Of a stretch of DNA of 64,000 nucleotides, positions 1 through 9,307 are shown one piece after another (the first letter of the stretch is position 1; every line of letters begins with the position of its first letter). Where the stretch lies: positions 372,001 to 436,000 of the forward strand of contig CAWBMS010000007.1 in the NCBI GenBank assembly GCA_963790045.1. Reading direction: 5' to 3'. Both the position numbers and the translations under genes were made by a program. This DNA comes from DATKMP01 sp963790045. GTDB taxonomy: Bacteria > Bacteroidota > Ignavibacteria > UBA10030. Under the pieces are notes generated by a model that had not been told where the DNA came from, made no database searches, and saw only the letters and a program-made list of their open reading frames with translations.

Positions 1-1667
1 GCAAGAAACTCTTCCCTCGCAAGCAAACTTCCTTTTGGAAGAACGGCGGTTTGTCCGCTCGCCATAAGATAGCGCGAATCTTTTTGTGAACGGCGGCGAG
101 CAATGCGTTCGGGATATGCAAGTGCGAGTAAAATTCCAGCGGATGATATTTCATTGTTACTATTTTCTTTTTGAATGTTCAACAGTTGCCGCAATCTGCG
201 TGACTGCATCGCCACACGTTCATCATTGGTTGCATCTGATTTCTTTCGATGAGAAATTCCATGCAACTGTTCCGCAAGATCGATGTCGGAGTTTGACGAT
301 GCGCCGGTTCGTTCTTCCAGCAATGCTGCAATATCACAAGCGAGTGTACCGGCGCCAAGTTCTTTTCCGCGTAGCAGCATGTTTGCAATGCGCGGATGAA
401 CAGGAAACGATGCCATTGCTTTTCCGTGCGGCGTCAATTTTCCCGCATCATCAATTGCATCAAGCTGACGAAGCAACGTACGTGCTTGCTGCAAATGCGG
501 AACAGGCGGTGGATCGAGAAAACGCAAATGTTCGCCGTTCGGTGTTCCCCACAACGTAAAGTCTAATGCAAGCTGCGCAAGATCGGTCACTTTAATTTCC
601 GGCTGTGGAAAATCTGGAAGCGTTTCGTGTTCGTTCTCCATCCACAAACGGTAACACACACCGGCTTGCTGTCTGCCCGCGCGTCCGCGCCGTTGATCTG
701 CAACAGCTTTGGAAACAGGAACGGTGACAAGCCCGGACATACCGCGGCGTGGATCGAACAATGCCGTGCGTGCTAATCCTGCATCGATGACGATGCAAAC
801 GCCATCAATGGTTAAACTTGTTTCGGCAATCGAGGTGGAAAGAATAACTTTACGTTTTCTTTCAGGTGCGGGAGAAAGTGCTGCCGATTGCTGTTGATAG
901 GATGCATCGCCGTATAACGAATGCACGATAATATCTTCCGGCAAATGTTTTTCATACAGCAATTGTTCCACGCGTCCTATTTCTTTTCTGCCTGGAAGAA
1001 AAACAAGGACATCGCCGTCATGATTTTCGAGCGCACGGAGAATGGTTTCAGCTGTGCGTACCTCTATCGATTTCTCCGAAGAGAATTTTGCGTACATGGT
1101 TTCAATCGGAAAACTTCTGCCTTCGCTGACAATAACCGGCGAGTTGTCCATCAATCGAGAAAGAGCATCAACGTCGAGCGTTGCAGACATGATGAGTATG
1201 CGGAGATCGCTGCGTAGATGTTGTTGCACGTCAAGCGCAAGCGCAAGGCCAAAATCAGCATGAATGGAGCGTTCATGAAATTCATCGAAGATGAGCAGTC
1301 CGGCTTCAGGCAAATCAGATTCTCGCTGGAGCATGCGTGTGAGAATTCCTTCGGTCACAACCTCCATGCGCGTTGTTTTGCTGATGACTGCATCACCACG
1401 AATTCGGTAGCCGACGGTCGTTCCAACTTTTTCTCCAAGTGTTGACAACATAAATTCTGCCGCACGCCGTGCCGCAAGCCGGCGCGGTTCCAGCATAATA
1501 ATTTTCTTGCCTGCAAGCCATGGTTCATCAAGCAATGCCAGGGGAACGCGTGTCGTTTTTCCGGCGCCGGGAGCAGCAGAAAGAACGAGATTTATGTTTT
1601 TATCAAACACCGTTCTTAACTCAGGCAATACGCTATCGATGGGAAGATTTTGTGGAAATATTTTCAT
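1..1667 (-). CDS. hrpB: ATP-dependent helicase HrpB (C-terminus cut by window edge)
   Basis: A DExH-box RNA helicase-like protein of the HrpB family; 555 N-terminal residues are present and the rest (family length roughly 800) lies outside the window. The reading frame is open from the ATG at 1667 to the edge. Visible motifs: Walker A (APGAGKTT, about residues 32-39), DEFH box (residues 128-131), SAT motif (IMSATLD, about 155-160) and motif VI (QRRGRAGR, from residue 325). Then follows the winged-helix/HA2-like region with LTPHGKAMASFPVHPRIANM. The physiological role of HrpB is poorly defined in most bacteria. No partner is visible; the next gene is divergent. Confidence 0.93.
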   Translation of the reverse strand, partial: MKIFPQNLPIDSVLPELRTVFDKNINLVLSAAPGAGKTTRVPLALLDEPWLAGKKIIMLEPRRLAARRAAEFMLSTLGEKVGTTVGYRIRGDAVISKTTRMEVVTEGILTRMLQRESDLPEAGLLIFDEFHERSIHADFGLALALDVQQHLRSDLRILIMSATLDVDALSRLMDNSPVIVSEGRSFPIETMYAKFSSEKSIEVRTAETILRALENHDGDVLVFLPGRKEIGRVEQLLYEKHLPEDIIVHSLYGDASYQQQSAALSPAPERKRKVILSTSIAETSLTIDGVCIVIDAGLARTALFDPRRGMSGLVTVPVSKAVADQRRGRAGRQQAGVCYRLWMENEHETLPDFPQPEIKVTDLAQLALDFTLWGTPNGEHLRFLDPPPVPHLQQARTLLRQLDAIDDAGKLTPHGKAMASFPVHPRIANMLLRGKELGAGTLACDIAALLEERTGASSNSDIDLAEQLHGISHRKKSDATNDERVAMQSRRLRQLLNIQKENSNNEISSAGILLALAYPERIARRRSQKDSRYLMASGQTAVLPKGSLLAREEFL

Positions 1668-1843
1668 GACATAAAGATGATGCTCAGATACTGAAAATGC
1701 AACTTGAAACACAAAAACATCAATAACGATGCGCTTGAAACTATGCTGGCAATAAAGTATATTTTCCGCATTAGAGAGATGACTGTAACGACAGTGTTTC
1801 ATCTCTTACAGCATTCATTTCACCATTGAAAGGAGTGTGGACG

Positions 1844-2137
1844 ATGAAAGCAGGAATTTTTTTCACAGGTTCGGGCCCCATCCTTATACTTACTTCCTAT
1901 GATTCACTCACCAATCCGGAGCTTGTTCAAAAGCTGAAATCGAAAGGGATTAAAAAATTCATCGCGTATGAAGTTCCGGTGGATATCGTAAAGAAAAATT
2001 ATGGTGCGCACTATGAAGCGATTATGAGTGACCTGAAACAGGAAGACGATCTCCGTGTGCTCGATTACGACGGCCATCATATTTTTTTAGAATTCTCGCT
2101 GAAAGATCTTGGTCCGGCGATCGTGTTTGAACCATAG
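1844..2137 (+). CDS. Small conserved hypothetical protein (97 aa)
   Basis: I place the start at ATG 1844 because AAGGAG at 1830-1835 lies 8 bases upstream; an in-frame TTG at 1826 would put the start before that site. The product begins MKAGIFFTGSGPILILTSYD and has alternating beta/alpha character, no signal peptide, no membrane segment and no cysteine pair. It resembles small uncharacterised cytosolic proteins seen in many bacteria, but I cannot assign a function. It stands alone: divergent from hrpB, about 200 bases before the thioredoxin pair. Confidence 0.75.
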   Translation: MKAGIFFTGSGPILILTSYDSLTNPELVQKLKSKGIKKFIAYEVPVDIVKKNYGAHYEAIMSDLKQEDDLRVLDYDGHHIFLEFSLKDLGPAIVFEP

Positions 2138-2335
2138 TATGCAAAAGAAACAATCGTCTGCATGAGTTGCACCTCATTGATATGTCACGACCGAATAATG
2201 CATGGGACATCTCACTAAAATAATTTTTGTTAATGCAGCAGACGCTTGTTGCATCTTCATCTAAAAATTCTAACTTGAAGAGAGGCACTTTTTATTGTTC
2301 AGTTCCCATCGATAGATAATTTCGATCGATGACAC

Positions 2336-2920
2336 ATGTTGATGAAACAAATTTTTATATCGTTGATATTTTTTGCGCTTGTTGATAGCATAGCTGTCGC
2401 ACAAGCTCAAACTCCGATCCAACCGGTAACCACACCTCAACCAGCGATTGATGTCATCGACCACGCCGTGCATCAAGCACGAAGATCGCATAAACCGATT
2501 TTGGTCATGTTTCAATCTTCGTTGTCAGATTGGTGTAATCAGTTAGATTCTGCATTAACATTCGCCAATGTAAAAAACTTATTAGAAAAATCGTTGATCA
2601 TAACACACATTAATGTCATGGCACATGATGGGCAAAAAGATTCGTTGGAAAATCCCGGTGGGAACATTATGATGAAAGCGTTTGCCGGTGGGGAGCCATT
2701 ACTGCCATTTGGTGTATTGTTCAATAAAAAAGGAAGAAAAATTGCCGATTCTCATGGAACAGCCGAGCTACAAGCTGCCTCGTATCCAACCGGAAAAGAT
2801 CAAATGATGACGATTGTGAATCTTGTCAAACAATATATTCCCAAAATCACATCCAAACAAATTCAATCCATTATCAATTATTTTCAAGCGCACGAGGCAA
2901 CAGCCAGCCCTCAGCCATAA
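2336..2920 (+). CDS. Exported thioredoxin-fold protein with degenerate active site
   Basis: 194 residues with an N-terminal signal peptide (hydrophobic 5-22, cleavage near AQA-QT) and a thioredoxin-like domain of the DsbD-gamma/DUF255 kind. It is a tandem paralogue of the next gene: both share the xxxKPxLVMF strand, a WC pair followed by xxLD, NPGG, and LPF carrying the cis-proline. The catalytic CxxC is lost here: the motif reads S-D-W-C at residues 64-67, with Ser in place of the first Cys. The protein should therefore lack dithiol oxidoreductase activity but could bind or act through the single Cys67. No strong ribosome binding site is visible; a second ATG at 2342 is an alternative start. 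Confidence 0.8.
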   Translation: MLMKQIFISLIFFALVDSIAVAQAQTPIQPVTTPQPAIDVIDHAVHQARRSHKPILVMFQSSLSDWCNQLDSALTFANVKNLLEKSLIITHINVMAHDGQKDSLENPGGNIMMKAFAGGEPLLPFGVLFNKKGRKIADSHGTAELQAASYPTGKDQMMTIVNLVKQYIPKITSKQIQSIINYFQAHEATASPQP

Positions 2921-2944
2921 CGGTAATCAAGAGGAACAACAGTT

Positions 2945-3490
2945 ATGAAAAACACTGCAGTTGTATTTTTTCTTGGTCTCTTTCTTTCATACTCCGCCAT
3001 TGCTCAATCTGTAAAACCGGATTCTGCACAAACGATTTTAGATATAGCAGTCAAGCAAGCGGCAGCATCGCACAAAACAGTGCTGGTAATGTTTAATGCA
3101 TCGTGGTGCAGCTGGTGTAAGAGATTGGATACAGCGTTCGTGAGCACGGAATTGCATGCAATGATTGATCAACATTTTGTGGTGACACATATCGATGTGC
3201 TGGAACGAAAAGAAAAAATTGCCTTGCTGGAAAATCCTGGAGGCAGTGCATTACTAAAAACTTGGGGCGGAGAAAAATCCGGGCTACCCTTTCTTGTGTT
3301 TTTAAATCCAGCGGGAAACAAGGCTGGAGATTCCAACGTCATGCCGGAGCATCAGAACATCGGATATCCGGGATCGAAAGAAGAGATTGCTGCATTTGTT
3401 CTGCTTCTAAAAAACAATGCTCCGCGCATGACTGCAGAACAGATTGCACAGGTAACAACATATTTTGAACAACATGCACCGAAGCAATGA
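2945..3490 (+). CDS. Exported thioredoxin-family protein (CSWC active site)
   Basis: 181 residues. Signal peptide at 1-20 (ending SAIA-QS), then a thioredoxin fold with the catalytic pair C55-S-W-C58 inside NASWCSWCKRLD and the cis-proline loop GLPFLVFLN. Likely a periplasmic thiol-disulfide oxidoreductase; substrate unknown. It follows its degenerate paralogue by 24 bases, so the two are probably co-transcribed, and a strong hairpin terminator follows. The family is certain; the direction of the reaction (oxidant, reductant or isomerase) is not readable from sequence. Confidence 0.88.
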   Translation: MKNTAVVFFLGLFLSYSAIAQSVKPDSAQTILDIAVKQAAASHKTVLVMFNASWCSWCKRLDTAFVSTELHAMIDQHFVVTHIDVLERKEKIALLENPGGSALLKTWGGEKSGLPFLVFLNPAGNKAGDSNVMPEHQNIGYPGSKEEIAAFVLLLKNNAPRMTAEQIAQVTTYFEQHAPKQ

Positions 3491-3516
3491 ACAGCGAACA
3501 TCATGTATAAAACAAC

Positions 3517-3550
3517 AAAGGCGTCTTATGCAGACGCCTTTTGTTTTTTT
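3517..3550. terminator. Rho-independent terminator, probably bidirectional
   Basis: Perfect 10-bp stem AAAGGCGTCT (3517-3526) / AGACGCCTTT (3532-3541) with a 5-nt loop, followed on the + strand by a T-rich tract to 3550. The A-rich upstream side gives a T-rich tail on the other strand, so it can also serve the convergent RRM gene. Confidence 0.85.
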
Positions 3551-3569
3551 ACGTATTTAAGAAACGGTT

Positions 3570-3905
3570 TTAGAACGAACGATGTCCGCCGCCGCGATTT
3601 CCACCACCGCGATTTCCACCACCGCCAAAGCCGCCGCGATTTCCACCACCGCCACGGTTTTCGGTCATTGGACGTGCTTCATTCACGGTCACCTTCCGGC
3701 CTTTGATTTCTTTTCCGTTCAATCCGGCAATGGCTGCTTCGCCTTCTGCCTGAACGGGAAGTTCAACGAAACCGAACCCTTTGAGTTCGCCGCTGAACTT
3801 GTCTTTAATGAGGGCAACTGAATCGACTGCGCCGAACGCTGCAAATTCCTGCTTTACTTCGTCTTCCGAAATATCGCGCGATAAGTTCCCGATGTAGATT
3901 CTCAT
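3570..3905 (-). CDS. RNA-binding protein, single RRM with glycine-rich tail
   Basis: 111 residues. RRM domain over about residues 1-80, with RNP2 (IYIGNL, 3-8) and RNP1 (LKGFGFVEL, about 41-49). A Gly/Arg/Asn-rich tail follows (GGGGNRGG-type repeats, about 84-111). This is the bacterial cold-shock-like RRM class, where the domain binds single-stranded RNA and the tail may mediate self-association. Start supported by TAGGAG upstream of ATG 3905. The glycine-rich tail is encoded by a low-complexity GCC/ACC-rich stretch on the + strand. Transcribed alone, convergent with the thioredoxin pair. Confidence 0.93.
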   Translation of the reverse strand: MRIYIGNLSRDISEDEVKQEFAAFGAVDSVALIKDKFSGELKGFGFVELPVQAEGEAAIAGLNGKEIKGRKVTVNEARPMTENRGGGGNRGGFGGGGNRGGGNRGGGHRSF

Positions 3906-4121
3906 AACTAACTCCTAAAAAATTTTACCTTGTGATTTTTTTTGATGCGCTGTCGATACAAGGAATCCTCTACAAACGTATCCTCGCGAAGCGAACTGTC
4001 GGGAAGTGAACTCACCTGAACCGTAACTGGTATCGCGATATAATAATATACGTCTATTTTCATTGACTTCCAACTCCAAATGAACCCAACCTCTTTCTTG
4101 AACTTCTTCAACACCTACACA

Positions 4122-5081
4122 TCACGTTCGCTCCTGTAAGGAATGCAACGTTTCCTTCATTTTTTGTGCGGAATCGGCAAATCCTCGCTGCTCTTCGGCA
4201 TTCATTGTTATCGTCAGCACTTCTTCAATACCGTTTGCACCAACGATGCACGGTAAGCTGAGACAAATGTCTTTTGCGCCGTACTGTCCTGTCATTAAAC
4301 TGGACACGGAAAGCACGGAACGGTAATCCCCCAGAATTGATTCAACGATTGAAAGCAAACCCATGCCGATGGCATAATGTGTTGCACCTTTGCGTTTAAT
4401 GATTTCGTACGCGGCATCGCGCACACCAACGAACAATTTGTTCATATCGTCGTGATTATAAATTTTATTTTGCAGCGGCGCAAATTCGGGCAAACGCACA
4501 CCGCCGATGTTTGCAAGACTCCATAACGGAATTTCACTGTCGCCATGTTCGCCTACGATGTACGCATGAATACTGCGTGGATCGACAGCATAATATTGTC
4601 CCAGCAAAAACCGAAAACGTGATGTATCGAGAATCGTTCCTGAACCGATCACTTTTGCGGGAGAGAGGTTCGATTCTTTTAACGAGATGTACGTGAGAAT
4701 ATCGACCGGATTCGTCGCAATCAATATAATTCCATCGGGATTATTTTTGACGATATTGGGAATGATGCTGCGGAAGATTGCCGCGTTGCGTGCAAGCAGA
4801 TCAAGCCGCGTTTCGCCCGATTTCTGAGCCGAACCGGCAGTAACGACAACCACTCGTGCTCCGGTAAGATCGGTATAATCGCCGGCGGTAATTTTCATCG
4901 GTGTGGAAAACGATAATCCGTGATTCAAATCCATCATTTCGCCGACAGCTTTTTCAGCGTTATTGTCGATTAACACAAGGTCGGATGCAATGCCGCGCTG
5001 CATGAGCGCGTAGGCAAAGGATGTTCCCACTAATCCTGCGCCGATTACACCAACTTTTCTTGTCGAACCATTTTCATACAT
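4122..5081 (-). CDS. ldh: L-lactate dehydrogenase
   Basis: 319 residues, normal length. It interconverts pyruvate and L-lactate with NAD(H) in the cytoplasm. Rossmann loop GAGLVGTS at 14-21; Asp39 in VLIDN favours NAD. The substrate loop reads AQKSGETRLDL (about 85-95): Gln86 at the specificity position indicates lactate rather than malate dehydrogenase, which has Arg there. Catalytic His179 sits in GEHGDSE. AAAGGA lies just upstream of ATG 5081. A fermentative role fits the anaerobic enzymes elsewhere in the window. Confidence 0.93.
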   Translation of the reverse strand: MYENGSTRKVGVIGAGLVGTSFAYALMQRGIASDLVLIDNNAEKAVGEMMDLNHGLSFSTPMKITAGDYTDLTGARVVVVTAGSAQKSGETRLDLLARNAAIFRSIIPNIVKNNPDGIILIATNPVDILTYISLKESNLSPAKVIGSGTILDTSRFRFLLGQYYAVDPRSIHAYIVGEHGDSEIPLWSLANIGGVRLPEFAPLQNKIYNHDDMNKLFVGVRDAAYEIIKRKGATHYAIGMGLLSIVESILGDYRSVLSVSSLMTGQYGAKDICLSLPCIVGANGIEEVLTITMNAEEQRGFADSAQKMKETLHSLQERT

Positions 5082-5439
5082 ACTACGATCCTTTTCAGAT
5101 ATAAAATTTTGGATTTGTCCTACTGTTGCACCGACATCATTTTAACGACATTCTGAATTTTAAGTTACAGAAAATTTACTAAGGTGCAACAACGTCTTGT
5201 TCTGCTATTTTCAACACACGCCACGGGTGGGTGGTTCCGTTGAGAATTCGTTGCATTCTGTACAATTTCTTGCTACATTTTTTGGTGATGAAACCGAACG
5301 TTGCGATGAGCTGCTCTTCAGGTTCTAGATAAGAATTTGTCGTGTAGCTCGTTCTATTTTAACACGAACGACGGGAACAGCTTGAAATTGTATCTCGTCC
5401 ATATATATTTGAACTTGGAACAATGAAAAGGAGAACCGC
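5082..5439. other. Divergent intergenic region with a spaced dyad
   Basis: 358 bases between ldh (minus) and the moxR/bat operon (plus); both promoters should lie here. The only structure I see is a perfect 9-bp inverted repeat, TGTTGCACC at 5124-5132 and GGTGCAACA at 5183-5191, about 50 bases apart. No gene or convincing -10/-33 element was identified. Confidence 0.45.
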
Positions 5440-6423
<984 letters not shown>

Positions 6424-6468
6424 GTATAAGATTCAGAATAGGGCAGTATTTCAACACGAACACCGAGC

Positions 6469-7345
6469 ATGGAAACCAAAGAGCTTCTTAAAAAAGTACA
6501 GACAACTGGAAATTCGCACGCGAGGACTTGTCAATCAAGTTTTCTCCGGTGAATACCATTCCGTCTTCAAAGGACGCGGTATGGAATTTTCCGAAGTGCG
6601 CGAGTACCAATTCGGCGATGACATTCGCATGATCGATTGGAATGTGACGGCACGCTTTGGCCACCCGTATGTGAAAATGTTTGAAGAAGAACGCGAGTTA
6701 ACGGTTATGCTCGTCGTGGATATGAGCGGTTCGCAATTTTTCGGATCGCAAGCTGCGCTCAAGCGCGATGTTGCCGCAGAACTCAGCGCCATTCTTGCTT
6801 TCTCGGCGATGAAGAACAATGATAAAGTCGGATTGATTTTGTTTACCGACCGAATCGAAAAATTTGTCCCGCCAAGAAAAGGCCGCGGACATGCATTACG
6901 CATTATTCGCGAACTGCTTTCCTTCGAGCCGAACCGTCCGGCGACCAGTATCAAAGCGGCGCTGGAATATTTGAATCACATTCAGAAAAAACGCAGCATC
7001 GTTTTCGTTCTTTCGGATTTTATGGATACCGGATACGAAGCCGCGTTGCGCATTGCAGGCGGCCGGCATGATTTAATCGGCGTCGTGCTTCGCGACCCGC
7101 GTGAAAGCGAATTACCGAATGTCGGTTTAGTGCCGCTGCGCGATGCTGAATCCGGTGCGATGCGTGTGGTCGATACCTCGGATACGCGAACACGCTTTTT
7201 ATATAAAGAAATGAACGAACACACGCAGGCAGCACGAAAATCGCTTTTTATTAAATCGCATCTTGATGATGTTGTCATTCAGATGGATCAGCCGTATCTG
7301 AAACCGCTTGCAGATTTTTTCCGTTTGCGTGAACGACGTTTGTAA
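6469..7345 (+). CDS. DUF58 (VWA-like) protein, frameshifted near the 5' end
   Basis: DUF58 protein, second gene of the bat operon. The main frame carries GRGMEFSEVREYQFGDD and a MIDAS-like DMSGS. An ATG at 6469 starts METKELLKK in another frame, while the family-typical LEIRTRGLVNQVFSGEYHS continues in the frame of the main body. Removing one A from the A6 run at 6490-6495 joins them as METKELLKKYRQLEIRTRG and gives exactly 291 residues, the usual length. As written, translation could only begin downstream, for example at ATG 6581 (254 aa, lacking the conserved N-terminus). An indel error or recent mutation is likely; +1 programmed shifting is less likely. Confidence 0.88.
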
Positions 7346-7351
7346 TACGTG

Positions 7352-8320
7352 ATGATGAAAAAAATTGTCTCAATAATTTTTCTAATGGTTTGTTGTGCGT
7401 CGTGTGCACTCTCGCAAGATGTGCAATTGACTGCAAAAATCAAAAGCGACACATTTCGCCTTGGCGATTGGATCGATGTTCATGTTGATGGAAGAATCGT
7501 TAATCCCATCGACACGATTGCGCTTGCCGCGAAAGACAGCATCGGATCATTCGAACTTGTTTCCTCGACACGCGATGGTGCCAATCCAAGTTGGACGCTG
7601 CGTGTAACAAGCACAGATTCAGGCAGGGTGTTTTTGCCGCCCATTCCGTTTGCATATAAAGTCAAAGGCGATACTGCGACGCGCATTGCATACACCAATT
7701 CATTTTTCATCTCTCTCACGGGGTTAGCAATCAATCCGCAGGGAGAAATTAAAGACATTAAATCGCCGTTGTGGGCGCCGTGGTTATTTGAAGACTTCCT
7801 GCCGTACATTTTGGGAATGCTCATTGTTAGTGTGCTTGCCGGTGCCTTCTATTATTTCTACTGGAGAAGGCGAAAACGGAATGCGGGTGCAGTAGAAGAA
7901 GTAAAAATTATTATTCCTCCACACCGCGAAGCGCTCACAGCGCTGCGCGTGGTAGAAGAAAAGAAACTCTGGCAGCAGGGAGCGGTGAAAGAATACTATA
8001 CGGAGACAACAGAGATTGTCCGGCGCTTTTTTGAAAAACGCTGGAATGTTGTTGCGCTCGAAATGACAACAGACGATATTCTCGACCAGATGAAACATGT
8101 TCCCGAAGCACTGCCGGTGTGGAAAGGGATGGAAACATTTTTCCGCAATGCCGATATGGTGAAGTTTGCAAAAGGCCAGCCCGCGCCGTCGGATCATGAA
8201 AACGAAATGCGGATTGCGTACGATATTGTGCGCGCGATGATGCCGAAAACTCCAGTTGTAGAACCGGAGCAACCGAAACAACTGCAATCAGAACAGGAGA
8301 CAACGACGGATGTTCGGTGA
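7352..8320 (+). CDS. Bat-operon exported membrane protein (BatD/DUF4381-like)
   Basis: About 322 residues. Signal peptide/lipobox-like start (MKKIVSIIFLMVCCASCALSQ), an extracytoplasmic beta-rich domain to about residue 145, one transmembrane helix (YILGMLIVSVLAGAFYYFYW, about 150-170) followed by RRRKR, and a cytosolic alpha-helical tail with REALTALRVVEEKKLWQQG and YYTETTEIVRRFFEKRW. That layout matches the short BatD-like proteins between DUF58 and BatA in bat operons. Start choice among GTG 7349, ATG 7352 and ATG 7355 is unresolved. It overlaps the start of batA by 11 bases, supporting translational coupling. Confidence 0.75.
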   Translation: MMKKIVSIIFLMVCCASCALSQDVQLTAKIKSDTFRLGDWIDVHVDGRIVNPIDTIALAAKDSIGSFELVSSTRDGANPSWTLRVTSTDSGRVFLPPIPFAYKVKGDTATRIAYTNSFFISLTGLAINPQGEIKDIKSPLWAPWLFEDFLPYILGMLIVSVLAGAFYYFYWRRRKRNAGAVEEVKIIIPPHREALTALRVVEEKKLWQQGAVKEYYTETTEIVRRFFEKRWNVVALEMTTDDILDQMKHVPEALPVWKGMETFFRNADMVKFAKGQPAPSDHENEMRIAYDIVRAMMPKTPVVEPEQPKQLQSEQETTTDVR

Positions 8321-9301
8321 TCGTTTTGCAAATCCTGCGTTTCTGTGGCTACTGCTCTTGATCCCCGCGCTGGCGTATTACTGGTGGTGGCGCCGCCGCA
8401 AGTTGATCGTCGAAGTACAGTTTTCATCGCTGCAACTGTTCAAATCCATACCGCAATCAGTTCGTGAACGATTGTGGTATCTGCCGTTTGGATTGCGCCT
8501 GCTGGCAATCGCATTTTTCATTGTTGCGCTTGCGCGGCCGCAATCGGTTTCCAGCAAGGAAAATCTTTCCACGGAAGGAATCGATATTGTGCTGGAGCTT
8601 GATTTGTCCGGCAGCATGCTGGCGGAAGATTTTACGCCCAATCGTTTGGAAGCGGCAAAACAAGTTGCATCGGAATTTATCGACGGACGTTCCAATGACC
8701 GCATCGGGCTGGTTGTGTTTTCTGCAGAGAGCTTTACGCAATGCCCGCTCACAACGGATTATCCCATTCTTAAAAATTTATTGCGCGACGTAAAATTCGG
8801 AATGATCGATGACGTACCGCGATCGGGCTCGCCATTGCCAATGGCGTGAATCGTTTAAAAGACAGCAAAGCAAAAAGCAAAGTGATGGTTTTGCTGACAG
8901 ACGGCGTGAACAATCGCGGCGAAATCGATCCGATCACGGCAGCGCGTGTTGCAGCAACATACGGCGTCAGAATTTATACGGTTGGTGTCGGCGCGCAAGG
9001 CGAAGCGCCGTACCCGTTACAAACGCCGTTCGGCATCCGCAGGCAAATGATTCAGGCCGACCTTGATGAAAAAGCACTAATGACGATTTCGGATATGACC
9101 GGCGGAAAGTATTTCCGCGCAACAGATAATCGTACATTGAAAGCCATCTATAAAGAGATCGACCGTTTGGAGAAAACCAGAATGGAAGTAACGGCATACA
9201 AACGCTATTCCGATCTCTACGGAATTTGGTTGGTGCTGGGATTGATTTCTGCTGTGGGAGAAATGGGGTTAGGACTATCGGTATTGAGGAGAAATCCATA
9301 A
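8310..9301 (+). CDS. batA: BatA, VWA-domain membrane protein, frameshifted
   Basis: Two membrane segments near the N-terminus (about 11-25 and 62-76), a VWA domain with MIDAS DLSGS at 98-102, and a C-terminal membrane helix. The frame breaks after GMIDD: the first part runs into a stop at 8847-8849 and the rest (NRLKDSKAKSKVMVLLTDG onward) continues in another frame. Adding one G at GACG|TACC (8814/8815) restores DDGTAIGLAIANGVNRL, the expected family sequence, and gives 330 residues. BatA acts with BatB in the cell envelope; in Bacteroides the operon has been linked to aerotolerance, but its biochemical role is unclear. Confidence 0.88.
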
Positions 9302-9307
9302 TAGAGT

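Noticed and set aside
3908..4114. 68-codon minus-strand open frame between ldh and the RRM gene
   Set aside because: No ribosome site, no recognisable features; ordinary non-coding spacer.
6469..6581. Programmed frameshifting in the DUF58 gene
   Set aside because: The change needed is +1 (or -2), the A6 run is not in the register of a known -1 heptamer, and a simple one-base indel explains it; other genes here show the same defect.
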